A program made the translations under genes and the position numbers. Below, one piece after another: positions 8,647-16,826 of a DNA stretch of 64,000 nt (the first letter of the stretch is position 1; each line of letters starts with the position of its first letter). Under the pieces are notes generated by a model. It saw only the letters and a program-made list of their open reading frames with translations. It did not search any database and was not told where the DNA came from. This DNA is from Geobacter sp. (GTDB lineage: Bacteria > Desulfobacterota > Desulfuromonadia > Geobacterales > Geobacteraceae), in assembly GCA_003314535.1 (NCBI GenBank), contig POSG01000002.1, positions 372,001 to 436,000 of the forward strand, in the 5' to 3' direction.

Positions 8647-11406
8647 ATGGCCAGACCAGACTACTACGATGCTCCTGAATGCGACAGTCACCAGGACAAA
8701 GGCGCGCCCAAGTTCTGCAAAAAGTCGGAACCGGGCGAAGGTGCGGAGCGAAGCTGCGCCTATGACGGCGCCCGCGTGGTGCTCATGCCCATAACCGACG
8801 CCATACACCTGGTTCACGGACCCATCGCCTGCGCCGGGAACTCCTGGGACAACCGGGGCGCACGCTCCAGCGGCCCACAGCTCTACCGGCGCGGCTTTAC
8901 AACCGAAATGGCGGAAAACGATGTGATTTTCGGCGGTGAAAAGAAACTGTACCGGTCGATCCTGGACCTGGTCGATCGCTACCCCGAGGCCAAGGCGGTC
9001 TTTGTCTATGCAACGTGTGTCACTGCAATGACCGGCGACGACGTGGAGGCGGTCTGCAATGCCGTCGCAGACAAAGTCGCCATACCGGTCATACCGGTCA
9101 ATACCCCTGGCTTCATCGGCGACAAGAACATCGGCAACCGCCTGGCCGGAGAAGTCCTGTACCATCGCGTCATCGGCACTGCCGAACCGCCGGTCCTGGG
9201 CGAGTATCCCGTCAACCTCATCGGTGAGTACAACATAGCCGGCGACCTCTGGGGCATGCAGCCGCTGTTCGATCGGCTCGGGATACAGGTTCTCTCCTGC
9301 ATCAGCGGTGATGCGCGCTTCGAGGATCTGCGATACGCCCACCGGGCGAAACTGAACGTGATCATCTGCTCCAAGTCCCTGACCAACCTGGCCAAGAAGA
9401 TGCAGAAAAACCACGGCATCCCATATATTGAGGAGTCATTCTACGGCCTTACCGACACAGCCAAGGCACTGAGGGATATCGCTCGGGAATTGGACAACGC
9501 TGTCAACGGCCTGGAAAAACGCGTCATGCAGGACCGGGTGGAAAAACTTGTCGAGGAGGAAGAGACGAGGTGCAGGGAGCTGATTTCTCCCTACCGCGCA
9601 CGGCTGGAAGGAAAACGGTCCGTGCTCTTCACCGGCGGCGTCAAGACCTGGTCCATGGTCAATGCATTGCGGGAACTGGGTGTGGAAGTCCTGGCGGCAG
9701 GCACGCAGAATTCCACGCTGGAAGACTTTTACCGCATGAAAGCCCTCATGCATGAAGGCGCAAAGATCATCGAGGACACTTCCACTGCAGGGCTCCTGGG
9801 AATCATGCGCGAGAAAACGCCGGACCTGATAGTGGCAGGCGGCAAGGTCAAGTTCCTGGCCCTAAAGACCAGGACGCCGTTCCTGGACATCAACCACGGC
9901 CGTTCCCACCCCTATGCCGGCTACGACGGGATGGTGACCTTCGCCCGCCAGCTGGACCTGACGGTCAACAGCCCCATCTGGCCGGCGCTCAATTCCCCGG
10001 CACCATGGGAAAAGACGGAAGCCGACCTGGCTTCGGACTTGTCACGGTCTTTTGGTCATTCCGAACGGGTCCTTGCAGAAGACCTTTCCTCTTCGCGAGT
10101 CACGTTACCGGCAAAACCCGCGACCGTCAATCCCCAGAAAAACTCCCCCGCACTGGGAGCGACGCTGGCTTTCCTCGGCATCGACCGCATGCTCGCCCTG
10201 CTTCACGGCGCCCAGGGATGCTCCACATTCATACGCCTGCAGCTGTCGCGACATTTCAAGGAATCCATCGCCCTGAACTCCACCGCAATGAGCGAAGACA
10301 CGGCCATTTTCGGCGGCTGGGAAAATCTGAAAAAGGGGATCGGGAGGGTCATGGAGAAATTCAGCCCCGGCATCGTGGGAGTGATGACCTCAGGCCTCAC
10401 CGAGACCATGGGAGACGATGTTCGCAGTGCAATAAGCCAGTTCCGGGCAGAGCACCCCGAGCACGCTTCCGTGCCCGTCGTCTGGGCAGCTACCCCTGAC
10501 TATTGCGGTTCGCTGCAGGAGGGTTACGCGGCAGCGGTAGAGGCAATCCTCTCAACCCTGGCAGAAAATGGAGAGACAATCCAGGGCCAGGTCACCCTGC
10601 TCCCCGGATGCCACCTGACGCCTGCCGATGTCGAAGAACTCAAGGACCTGATAGAGTCCTTCGGGCTGATCTGCCTGGCCATCCCCGACATTTCAACGGC
10701 GCTTGACGGGCACATCGATGCGGAGGTTTCCTCCCTTGCCACGGGAGGGGTATCACTTGACGACATCCGTCGCGCCGGTCGAAGCTGCGCCGCCATCTAT
10801 GTCGGCGATTCTTTGGCCAAAGCAGGCAACATCATGCGTGAGCGTTTCGGTGTTCCGGCATACGGCTTCACGTCGGTCACCGGGCTGTCGGAGACGGACC
10901 GTCTAATGTCCACTCTCGCCTGCCTTAGCGGAAGGCCCGTGCCCGAGAAACAGCGTCGCATGAGGAGCAGGCTCATGGATGCAATGGCCGACAGCCACTA
11001 CCAGTTCGGCAACAAGAAAGTGGCCCTGGCCTTGGAGTCGGACAACCTCAAGTCCCTTGCCGGCTTCCTTCATGGCATGGGCTGTGAAATCCAGACCGCC
11101 ATCTCCGCAACCCGCACCCGCGGTTTGAACGACCTTCCAGGCGGGAATGTCCTGGTGGGAGACCTGGAGGACCTGGAAACTGCCGGCCGGGGTGCGGACC
11201 TGCTGGTGGCAAACTCCAACGGCCGACAGGCCGCGGCCAGGCTGAAGATCGGCGCCCACCTGCGTGCCGGCCTGCCGGTATTCGACCGGCTCGGCGCGCA
11301 CCGTAAAATGTGGGCAGGCTACCGGGGCACCATGAACCTGGTGTTCGAGACGGCCAACCTTTTCCAGGCCAATGCCAGGGAAACGCAGAAACTTTCACAC
11401 AATTAG
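8647..11406 (+). CDS. nifEN: Fused FeMo-cofactor scaffold NifE-NifN
   Basis: 919 aa in one uninterrupted frame. Residues 1 to about 455 are NifE-like (APKFCKKSEPGEGAERSCAYDGA, HGPIACAGNSWDNRG, VNLIGEYNIAGDLWG). After a linker of about 35 residues, 490-919 are NifN-like (NPQKNSPALGATLAFLGI, LHGAQGCSTFIRLQLSRHF, MSEDTAIFGGWENL, GVMTSGLTETMGDD). NifEN matures the NifB cofactor into FeMo-cofactor with Mo and homocitrate; it is normally two polypeptides. Fused nifEN genes are known in Geobacter. The start at 8647 follows CGAGGTGACGA just after the terminator. It is followed by copy 2 of the structured element. Confidence 0.95.
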   Translation: MARPDYYDAPECDSHQDKGAPKFCKKSEPGEGAERSCAYDGARVVLMPITDAIHLVHGPIACAGNSWDNRGARSSGPQLYRRGFTTEMAENDVIFGGEKKLYRSILDLVDRYPEAKAVFVYATCVTAMTGDDVEAVCNAVADKVAIPVIPVNTPGFIGDKNIGNRLAGEVLYHRVIGTAEPPVLGEYPVNLIGEYNIAGDLWGMQPLFDRLGIQVLSCISGDARFEDLRYAHRAKLNVIICSKSLTNLAKKMQKNHGIPYIEESFYGLTDTAKALRDIARELDNAVNGLEKRVMQDRVEKLVEEEETRCRELISPYRARLEGKRSVLFTGGVKTWSMVNALRELGVEVLAAGTQNSTLEDFYRMKALMHEGAKIIEDTSTAGLLGIMREKTPDLIVAGGKVKFLALKTRTPFLDINHGRSHPYAGYDGMVTFARQLDLTVNSPIWPALNSPAPWEKTEADLASDLSRSFGHSERVLAEDLSSSRVTLPAKPATVNPQKNSPALGATLAFLGIDRMLALLHGAQGCSTFIRLQLSRHFKESIALNSTAMSEDTAIFGGWENLKKGIGRVMEKFSPGIVGVMTSGLTETMGDDVRSAISQFRAEHPEHASVPVVWAATPDYCGSLQEGYAAAVEAILSTLAENGETIQGQVTLLPGCHLTPADVEELKDLIESFGLICLAIPDISTALDGHIDAEVSSLATGGVSLDDIRRAGRSCAAIYVGDSLAKAGNIMRERFGVPAYGFTSVTGLSETDRLMSTLACLSGRPVPEKQRRMRSRLMDAMADSHYQFGNKKVALALESDNLKSLAGFLHGMGCEIQTAISATRTRGLNDLPGGNVLVGDLEDLETAGRGADLLVANSNGRQAAARLKIGAHLRAGLPVFDRLGAHRKMWAGYRGTMNLVFETANLFQANARETQKLSHN

Positions 11407-11420
11407 ACACTACTTATTGC

Positions 11421-11623
11421 CCATCCGGAAACTCCTGAAAATGGTTGATAAAGGCCGGAACGGAGCTTTCGAGGAAATCGTGATACGGGTTCAGTGCAAG
11501 ATCTCGAAAACCGGGAAAGCGCTTGAAACCAGTTAAAGCTCCGACCTGTGAGTCATGAGTTGACAGATTATCACGAGCTGCGAGGAAGTTCCGCTCCGGC
11601 CCCAGAGAGACTTTCCGGATAGA
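11421..11623 (+). repeat. Structured intercistronic element, copy 2 (after nifEN)
   Basis: It begins 14 bases after the nifEN stop. The 16-bp stem pairs 11453-11468 with 11586-11601, and the inner TCGTGATA/TATCACGA stem is identical to copy 1. The outer ends ATCCGGAAA and TTTCCGGAT form a perfect 9-bp closing stem, better than in copy 1. One stem pair is A-U here against G-C in copy 1; another is A-C here (mismatch) against G-C. The segment GTGAGTCATGAGT near the centre is almost invariant between copies. Confidence 0.75.
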
Positions 11624-11652
11624 ACTACTTATATTTTTTGAAAGGAGCTCCT

Positions 11653-12048
11653 ATGAAAGTAGCCTTCACCAGCAGTAACGGCAAATGTATCGACCAGCAC
11701 TTCGGCCAGTGTCAGTGCTTCCATGTCTGGGAGATTGGGCCGGATGCGGCCCGGCCGTTGATCACCGTTAGCGCCCTTACCACTGCAGACGACGAAGAGG
11801 ACCGCATCGCAGCCCGCGCCAACGCCATCAGTGGCTGCTCCATCGTCTACACCATGCAGATCGGAGGGCCGGCGGCAGCCAAGCTCATAGCCAGGAGAAT
11901 TCACCCCTTGAAGACCACTACGGAAATTCCGGTGGCAGAAGCAGTGGAAAAGCTGCAACAGGTGCTCAGGGGTAACCCGCCGCCATGGCTAAAAAAAGCG
12001 ATGAACAGCGATTCTTCCGTATCGCTCATCGTCGAGGAACAGGGATGA
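11653..12048 (+). CDS. nifX: Nitrogenase cofactor carrier/assembly protein NifX
   Basis: 131 aa; start at 11653 after GAAAGGAGCT (an upstream in-frame ATG at 11638 lies within the RBS). It has the dinitrogenase FeMo-cofactor-binding fold, with the signature CIDQHFGQCQCFHVWEIG near residues 13-30, and a C-terminal tail typical of NifX (VEKLQQVLRGNPPPWLKKA). NifX holds NifB-co or VK-cluster in transit to NifEN. It is followed after 46 bp by the ferredoxin gene. The second NifX-like gene at 12408 lacks this C-terminal tail. Confidence 0.88.
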   Translation: MKVAFTSSNGKCIDQHFGQCQCFHVWEIGPDAARPLITVSALTTADDEEDRIAARANAISGCSIVYTMQIGGPAAAKLIARRIHPLKTTTEIPVAEAVEKLQQVLRGNPPPWLKKAMNSDSSVSLIVEEQG

Positions 12049-12094
12049 CAGAAGACTTCCCTACAGACAACATCAATAATGGAGGAATGAGAAA

Positions 12095-12358
12095 ATGGGT
12101 TACATCACCGGAGTAAGAAGAAACGGAACTGAATACACGCCGAAATTCATAGCCGCCATAGTGGAAGAAACCTGCATCGGCTGCGGCCGCTGTTTCAAGG
12201 TCTGCGCCCACGATGTCCTTGCCTTCGAGGAACTGGACGAGGATGATTCAGCCAAGATGTTCATGACGGTGGCCAATCCGGGCAACTGCATCGGCTGCCA
12301 GGCTTGTGGCAGGACCTGTTCGAAAAAATGCTTCTCATTCGAAGCAGTGGAAATCTGA
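12095..12358 (+). CDS. nif-associated 2[4Fe-4S] ferredoxin (FdxB type)
   Basis: 87 aa, RBS GGAGG at 12080-12084. Two cluster-binding motifs are seen: CIGCGRCFKVC (about 28-38) and CIGCQACGRTCSKKC (about 66-80). The second has the extra spacing typical of nif-specific ferredoxin III. It probably supplies electrons for cofactor assembly or to NifH. It lies between two NifX-family genes in one operon. Confidence 0.92.
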   Translation: MGYITGVRRNGTEYTPKFIAAIVEETCIGCGRCFKVCAHDVLAFEELDEDDSAKMFMTVANPGNCIGCQACGRTCSKKCFSFEAVEI

Positions 12359-12365
12359 TGCCGGC

Positions 12366-12389
12366 GGGGGCGCGGAACACAGCGCCCCC
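12366..12389 (+). terminator. Intercistronic GC hairpin after the ferredoxin gene
   Basis: GGGGGCGC (12366-12373) pairs perfectly with GCGCCCCC (12382-12389) around an 8-base loop. Only TTCT follows, so termination would be weak; message stabilisation or partial termination is equally possible. Confidence 0.5.
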
Positions 12390-12407
12390 CTTCTAAGGGA
12401 GGCTACC

Positions 12408-12737
12408 ATGCTCATCGCAGTTGCTTCAAAAGACGGCCGTGAAATAGACCAGCATTTCGGCCATGCCGAATGTTTCCTTATTTTTGAAGTCGATGGAACG
12501 AATGTAACCCGGGTTGATGAGAAAAGAGTCGGGCGCTACTGCAGTTATGACGAAGCACATCCGCTGCGCGGTCACTTGCTGCGGGCTATTGCTGATGAAT
12601 TGCAGGGATGCAGGGCTATCGTCTGCTCCCAGGTCGGCGAGGCGCCGAGGGTGGAGATGTCCCGCCTGGGTTTGGAGGTCTTTCAAGCTTCCGGTGAAAT
12701 AAGGCCGATTCTGGTGGAACTGGCCAGAATACTCTGA
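12408..12737 (+). CDS. NifX/NafY-family iron-molybdenum cofactor-binding protein
   Basis: 109 aa; ATG at 12408 after AAGGGAGG. A single dinitrogenase FeMo-cofactor-binding domain with REIDQHFGHAECFLIFEV near the N-terminus, paralogous to the NifX at 11653. In many diazotrophs such a domain is fused to the C-terminus of NifB. Here NifB is short, so this free domain may serve as its cofactor acceptor; that is inference. draT follows after 27 bp. Confidence 0.85.
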   Translation: MLIAVASKDGREIDQHFGHAECFLIFEVDGTNVTRVDEKRVGRYCSYDEAHPLRGHLLRAIADELQGCRAIVCSQVGEAPRVEMSRLGLEVFQASGEIRPILVELARIL

Positions 12738-12764
12738 TACGTTTTTCCTGCAAGGCGGCAATCC

Positions 12765-13559
12765 ATGTCCGTACAAGGCATAAATCTCTGCAATCTCCCT
12801 CCGTGGGTCATCGCCTCGCGGCATTTCAACGAGAACCCGCAACCCCTGGAAATCCAGGGGGTTCGACACGCCAACCGTTTCCTGTTCGACAAACTCGAAG
12901 GGATTTCCAAAGCCCATGAAAGGGCCGAAGTTTTTCACGACTACATGTCGGTGAAGTTTCAGCTCCATCACTGGCAGAACCATACCGACGCCGCCCGCAA
13001 GAGCATCAAGAACAGCTATCTCCGTTTTCTCCGGGGCTGGATGATGGATTCCAACTCTGTTGAGGGAGCGGTCCTCAAGGGGTGGGTGGAAAGCCGCATG
13101 GGACTTCCCCCCACCTTTCACAAGCTACGCATCCCCCGCATTCAAAGCGAAGAATACATGGTTTTCGCTCTTGACCGGACCCTCGGCAGCGCCCGCACCA
13201 ATGCCATCAATTCGCAGCTCGATCTTCTTTATGAATACTGCCAGTACGAGCTGGGTAAAATCGTTGCGCCAGACCGCTTTCTGACCCTGTATCGTGGCAC
13301 CAACGATGCCAATGACTACATGACCATCGAGACGATCGGCAAACGCGACAGTATCGTCCTCCTGAACAACCTTGTGTCGTTCACTGCAGACGAAGAGCGG
13401 GCCTGGGAGTTCGGCGACACAGTATGGGAGATCAGGGCGCCGCCTTCCAAGATATTCTTTTTTGGCAACCTGCTTCCCACGAGCATCATGAAATGCGAAG
13501 GAGAGTTCCTGGTTATCGGGGGTGAATACCGGGTCCGCAGGGTCATGTGCACTGTGTAA
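12765..13559 (+). CDS. draT: NAD+-dinitrogen-reductase ADP-ribosyltransferase
   Basis: 264 aa. DraT transfers ADP-ribose from NAD+ to a NifH arginine (R99 here), switching nitrogenase off when ammonium or darkness/energy stress is sensed in characterised systems. Family features: the N-terminal LPPWVIASRHFNENPQPL, the central FLRGWMMDSNSVEGAVLKGW and LTLYRGTND, and a C-terminal IMKCEGEFLVIGGEYRVRRV. Length is typical. It is last in the nifX-ferredoxin-nifX2 unit and converges on draG with 3 bases between the stop codons. Confidence 0.92.
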   Translation: MSVQGINLCNLPPWVIASRHFNENPQPLEIQGVRHANRFLFDKLEGISKAHERAEVFHDYMSVKFQLHHWQNHTDAARKSIKNSYLRFLRGWMMDSNSVEGAVLKGWVESRMGLPPTFHKLRIPRIQSEEYMVFALDRTLGSARTNAINSQLDLLYEYCQYELGKIVAPDRFLTLYRGTNDANDYMTIETIGKRDSIVLLNNLVSFTADEERAWEFGDTVWEIRAPPSKIFFFGNLLPTSIMKCEGEFLVIGGEYRVRRVMCTV

Positions 13560-13562
13560 CAC

Positions 13563-14552
13563 TCAGACCTGCCAGGTATTGGAAACCTTGCAGGTCTTTC
13601 CCATTGGCGACAAATCGACCAGTTTTCCAGAAAGCTCGACAATCTCGCGCATGACACGCCGGTCGAGCTTCTTCAGCCAGCGCGCAGGCAGGCTCTCAAG
13701 GCCGTAGAAAGCTCCTGCCAGACCGCCGATTATGGCGCCGTTCGTATCAGCATCACCGCCCTGATTAACCGCTGCGAGAACGCACTCCTCGAAATCACGG
13801 CCGCGAAAGAAATGATGACAGACTGTCTGCATAGTATCCACAACGTATCCGCTCGCAAGACCACGGTACGGCTCAAATGTAAAAACAGGATATTCCCCGA
13901 CCAGGCTGTCCACCTCTCGTCGCAGCCGGGACTTGGAACGCCCCTCGATGGCCAGTTGCAGCAAACGGCCATAACAGCGGCAGGCAGCGTCGGACAGCTC
14001 ATGATTGTGCGTCAGGTGCGCCTGTTCAACGGCCCGGAGATCCAGCTGTTCGTCATTGCCCTGCGTGACGAGCGCCACCGGCACCATGCGCATAAGTGCG
14101 CCGTTGCCTCCATCCCACGTATTAGGGGAGGTTTCCAGCCGGCCGGTCAGCATGAAGTTCCTTATCCCCCGGCGGCAGGTGTCTCCCACGTCGATGGGCC
14201 TTGTCTTGAGCCAGGCGACGAACTGGCCGGCTATGGCGGACAGGTCCCAGCAGCCGGACCGGCACACTGCGCGTGCGATACAGAGAGACATTTCGGTATC
14301 ATCGGTAACCTGGCCGGCTTTGAGCCGCAACCACCCGCCTCCGGCCATCTCCCGCAGCACCCCGTATCTGGCCTTTATCTCGCCGGCCGTCAAGAACTCG
14401 GCAGGCGCCCCAAGAGCATCGCCCAGGGCAAACCCCAGAAATGAGGCCAGGGATCTTGTCAGGACTTCATTGCCTTCGGCATCTACATGGGCCCGTTTAT
14501 CTACCTTGAACATGTCATGGATATCTCCCGGTTTTTCTTGTTCAGATATCAT
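13563..14552 (-). CDS. draG: ADP-ribosyl-[dinitrogen reductase] hydrolase
   Basis: Up to 329 aa. DraG removes ADP-ribose from NifH and reactivates it. The dinuclear-metal site is visible as GQVTDDTEMS (TDDTE at 83-87) and NQGGDADTNGAIIGG towards the C-terminus. The start is uncertain: the ATG at 14552 gives 13 extra residues; an internal ATG at 14513 has GGGAG 11 bases upstream. draT and draG are usually side by side in one operon, but here they are convergent, so their expression must be set by separate promoters. Confidence 0.9.
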   Translation of the reverse strand: MISEQEKPGDIHDMFKVDKRAHVDAEGNEVLTRSLASFLGFALGDALGAPAEFLTAGEIKARYGVLREMAGGGWLRLKAGQVTDDTEMSLCIARAVCRSGCWDLSAIAGQFVAWLKTRPIDVGDTCRRGIRNFMLTGRLETSPNTWDGGNGALMRMVPVALVTQGNDEQLDLRAVEQAHLTHNHELSDAACRCYGRLLQLAIEGRSKSRLRREVDSLVGEYPVFTFEPYRGLASGYVVDTMQTVCHHFFRGRDFEECVLAAVNQGGDADTNGAIIGGLAGAFYGLESLPARWLKKLDRRVMREIVELSGKLVDLSPMGKTCKVSNTWQV

Positions 14553-14764
14553 GCCAAGCGTAGAAACACTGTTCCCGGCCTTCTTAACTCATAGTCAGGA
14601 ATCGAACTGTTCATTGCATCCAAGCACATGCTGCAAAGAAACCGGCCTTGTTCGCAGCACATCCGCCTAATTTTTAACCAGTTGACAAGCGTCTGGAGCT
14701 ATCAAACCGGTCTCCGTGACGCGTTACCCCCCGCAATCACTGAGTCTGCGATTTTTTTCAGTTC

Positions 14765-14780
14765 CGGCACGGTTCCTGAT
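14765..14780 (+). promoter_or_regulatory. Possible degenerate sigma-54 promoter of nifB
   Basis: CGGCACG with CTGAT at sigma-54 spacing. The -12 element is GA instead of GC, so this is weak and rests mainly on position: about 55 bases upstream of the leader hairpin, as in the other nif units. Confidence 0.3.
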
Positions 14781-14832
14781 AGTAGTAATTCCGGGATACG
14801 AATCCTGCTAAGGGAAATGGACCGATTAGCAT

Positions 14833-14871
14833 CAGCAAAGGGGCTGGCGTACTGACGCCGGCCCCTTTTTC
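14833..14871 (+). promoter_or_regulatory. nifB leader: ANTAR-type hairpin overlapping terminator
   Basis: CAGC (14833-14836) and GCTG (14843-14846) enclose the hexaloop AAAGGG (A1, G4). The terminator pairs 14838-14849 with 14856-14867 (12 bp, one G-U) and ends in a T run. The stem sequence differs from the nifH and nifEN leaders while the hairpin geometry and AAAG are retained. Confidence 0.8.
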
Positions 14872-14905
14872 GTGTTCACCGCAAACAACACCGAAGGAGG
14901 AATCC

Positions 14906-15769
14906 ATGGCAAAATCATGCATCGAAAGAAAAAACATTCAGGGTCACCCCTGCTTCGGCGGCAACCACCGCGCAAATGGACGCATGCACCTGGCGGTAGC
15001 GCCACGCTGCAACATAAGATGCGGATACTGCACCCGTCGCCACGACTGCGCAAATGAATCACGGCCCGGCGTCACCAGCAGGCTCCTGAGCCCGCTCGAG
15101 GCCTTGGAAAAAGTGCGCGAGGTGATGGCAAGCCACATCCTCGGCCCGATGATAAAAGTAATCGGCATTGCCGGCCCGGGCGATCCGCTGGCCAACGAAG
15201 AAACCTTCTCTACCTTTCGCCTCATAGGTAAAGAGTTCCCGCACCTGATGAAATGCATGAGCACCAACGGTCTGCTGCTGCCTGAAAAAATCCGCGAACT
15301 GGATGCACTCGGGCTGCACAGCCTCACTGTTACACTCAATACGCTTGATTCCGCTGTCGGCTCCAGAGTCTACAGCCATATTCTTTATCACGGCAATCGT
15401 TACACTGGAAAGGAAGCAGCACGCATACTCATCGCCAATCAATTGGATGGCATACGCCTGGCTGCCGGTTTCGGAATGAAGATCAAGATCAACACCGTTT
15501 ACATCCCGGGTGTGAATGAGGAACAGATACCGCTTATTGCCCGGAGAGTGAAGGACCTTGGCGCGACGGTGATGAATGTGATGCCAATTATTCCCCAGGC
15601 CCGTTTCGCAAACATAACGCCCCCCACCCCTGATGAATTGTCAGCTGTGCAAACTGCAAACGAACGGATAATCGGCCAGTTCAGGCACTGCAGGCAGTGT
15701 CGCGCCGACGCGGTCGGTCTGCTGGGAGAAGCAGGCATTCATGCCAAAGGGGAAACTGCCCGTGCGTGA
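14906..15769 (+). CDS. nifB: Radical-SAM FeMo-cofactor synthase NifB (short form)
   Basis: 287 aa, RBS GAAGGAGG. NifB builds the 8Fe-9S-C NifB-co from two [4Fe-4S] clusters by SAM radical chemistry. The radical-SAM triad is C35-C39-C42 in CNIRCGYCTRRHDCANESRPG. HPCFGGNHRANGRMHLAVAP upstream and HCRQCRADAVGLLGE near the C-terminus are also family features; further cluster ligands are expected among these cysteines. It lacks the C-terminal NifX-like domain found in the approximately 500-residue forms. The last 29 bases overlap the following GNAT gene. Confidence 0.95.
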   Translation: MAKSCIERKNIQGHPCFGGNHRANGRMHLAVAPRCNIRCGYCTRRHDCANESRPGVTSRLLSPLEALEKVREVMASHILGPMIKVIGIAGPGDPLANEETFSTFRLIGKEFPHLMKCMSTNGLLLPEKIRELDALGLHSLTVTLNTLDSAVGSRVYSHILYHGNRYTGKEAARILIANQLDGIRLAAGFGMKIKINTVYIPGVNEEQIPLIARRVKDLGATVMNVMPIIPQARFANITPPTPDELSAVQTANERIIGQFRHCRQCRADAVGLLGEAGIHAKGETARA

Positions 15770-16586
15770 CATTCGAATCGACCGTTTCCGGTCTGTCCAT
15801 GTAGCACAATTTTTGGCCATGGCAGAGCTGGAAGGATGGACCTGCGACAGCCGGGAGTTCGAGTTCTCCTTCAACATGTTTCCCCAAGGCGCATATGCAG
15901 CACTCTCGAACGGGGTGGCAGTCGCGTTTGCAACCGCGGTCAGGCATCACCGGAGCGGCTGGATCGGCAACCTCCTGGTGCACCGTGCTCACCGGGGGAA
16001 GGGCCTGGGACGCGAGATGTTCAACCGTGCGCTGGCAAGCCTGGAAGGCGCCGGTGTCGAAACAGTCTGGCTGACCGCTTCCGATGAAGGAAGACGACTT
16101 TATGAATCGCATGGTTTCCTGCCGATTGACACCATAGTCCGTTGGCGCATTTACGGAGTTGCCACGCCTGCCAAGTCGTTCCTGCACGAGCAGGAAGTGG
16201 CCTTGGTTGAAAACCTGGACCGGGAAGGATGGGGAGATTATCGCGGCCTGCTGCTCAAGGAAGTTACCTCGAACAACGCCGTTCTGCTTCATGAAAACGC
16301 TTTCCTGGTAATCCAGCAGAGGGGATCAGGATCTCAGCTCGGCCCCTGGAGTTCGCACACTCCGGCAGCGGCTGAATTCCTCCTTGCAAAAGCTTTCGAG
16401 AATGGTACCGCCTCGGCTGATCCCTTGATGCTCGATTGTCCCGGATCGAATTACCCGGCGTCCAGGATGCTTTCCGCTGCAGGATTCAGCCCCATGCAAT
16501 CGACCGTTCTCATGTACAGGGGGAAAAAACCGGATTACCAGCCCGCCGCCATCTTTGCCCTGGCCAGCATGGGAAGCATGGGATAG
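15741..16586 (+). CDS. GNAT-family N-acetyltransferase, translationally coupled to nifB
   Basis: 281 aa. It starts inside nifB (overlap 29 bases, different frame), so translation is probably coupled. The N-terminal half has GNAT signatures: WIGNLLVHRAHRGKGLGREM (acetyl-CoA loop R/QxxGxG/A) and a following RRLYESHGF motif. Residues from about 150 form a second domain with a conserved-looking C-terminal LMLDCPGSNYPASRMLSAAGF, as in two-domain GNAT proteins. The substrate is unknown. Its tie to nifB suggests a role in nitrogenase maturation or in modifying a nif protein, which is inference. Confidence 0.8.
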   Translation: MPKGKLPVRDIRIDRFRSVHVAQFLAMAELEGWTCDSREFEFSFNMFPQGAYAALSNGVAVAFATAVRHHRSGWIGNLLVHRAHRGKGLGREMFNRALASLEGAGVETVWLTASDEGRRLYESHGFLPIDTIVRWRIYGVATPAKSFLHEQEVALVENLDREGWGDYRGLLLKEVTSNNAVLLHENAFLVIQQRGSGSQLGPWSSHTPAAAEFLLAKAFENGTASADPLMLDCPGSNYPASRMLSAAGFSPMQSTVLMYRGKKPDYQPAAIFALASMGSMG

Positions 16587-16778
16587 CCGTGAAAATAACG
16601 TTACACCTTTCCCCGATTCAATCCGCGGACCGTGTCGGGCAATGCGCTGATCATCCGCCGCAGATGTACCCATGGAAAATTCCGAAAATAAATCTTCAGG
16701 TTTTCGCAAATCGTCCGATTAATTCTCCTTAGAGGAGCGTTCGGTTTTCGTGGAATGAAGACAGAACGAAGTCACCGT

Positions 16779-16786
16779 GCCGATAA
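16779..16786 (+). promoter_or_regulatory. Possible sigma-28 (-10) element of the FIST chemoreceptor gene
   Basis: GCCGATAA matches the flagellar sigma-28 -10 box exactly, 41 bases before the start codon of a chemotaxis gene. No good TAAA element lies at the expected spacing, so the call is tentative. Confidence 0.35.
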
Positions 16787-16826
16787 GCTCTCAGCAAGCG
16801 GTAATTCCGATAATAAAGGAGATGAC

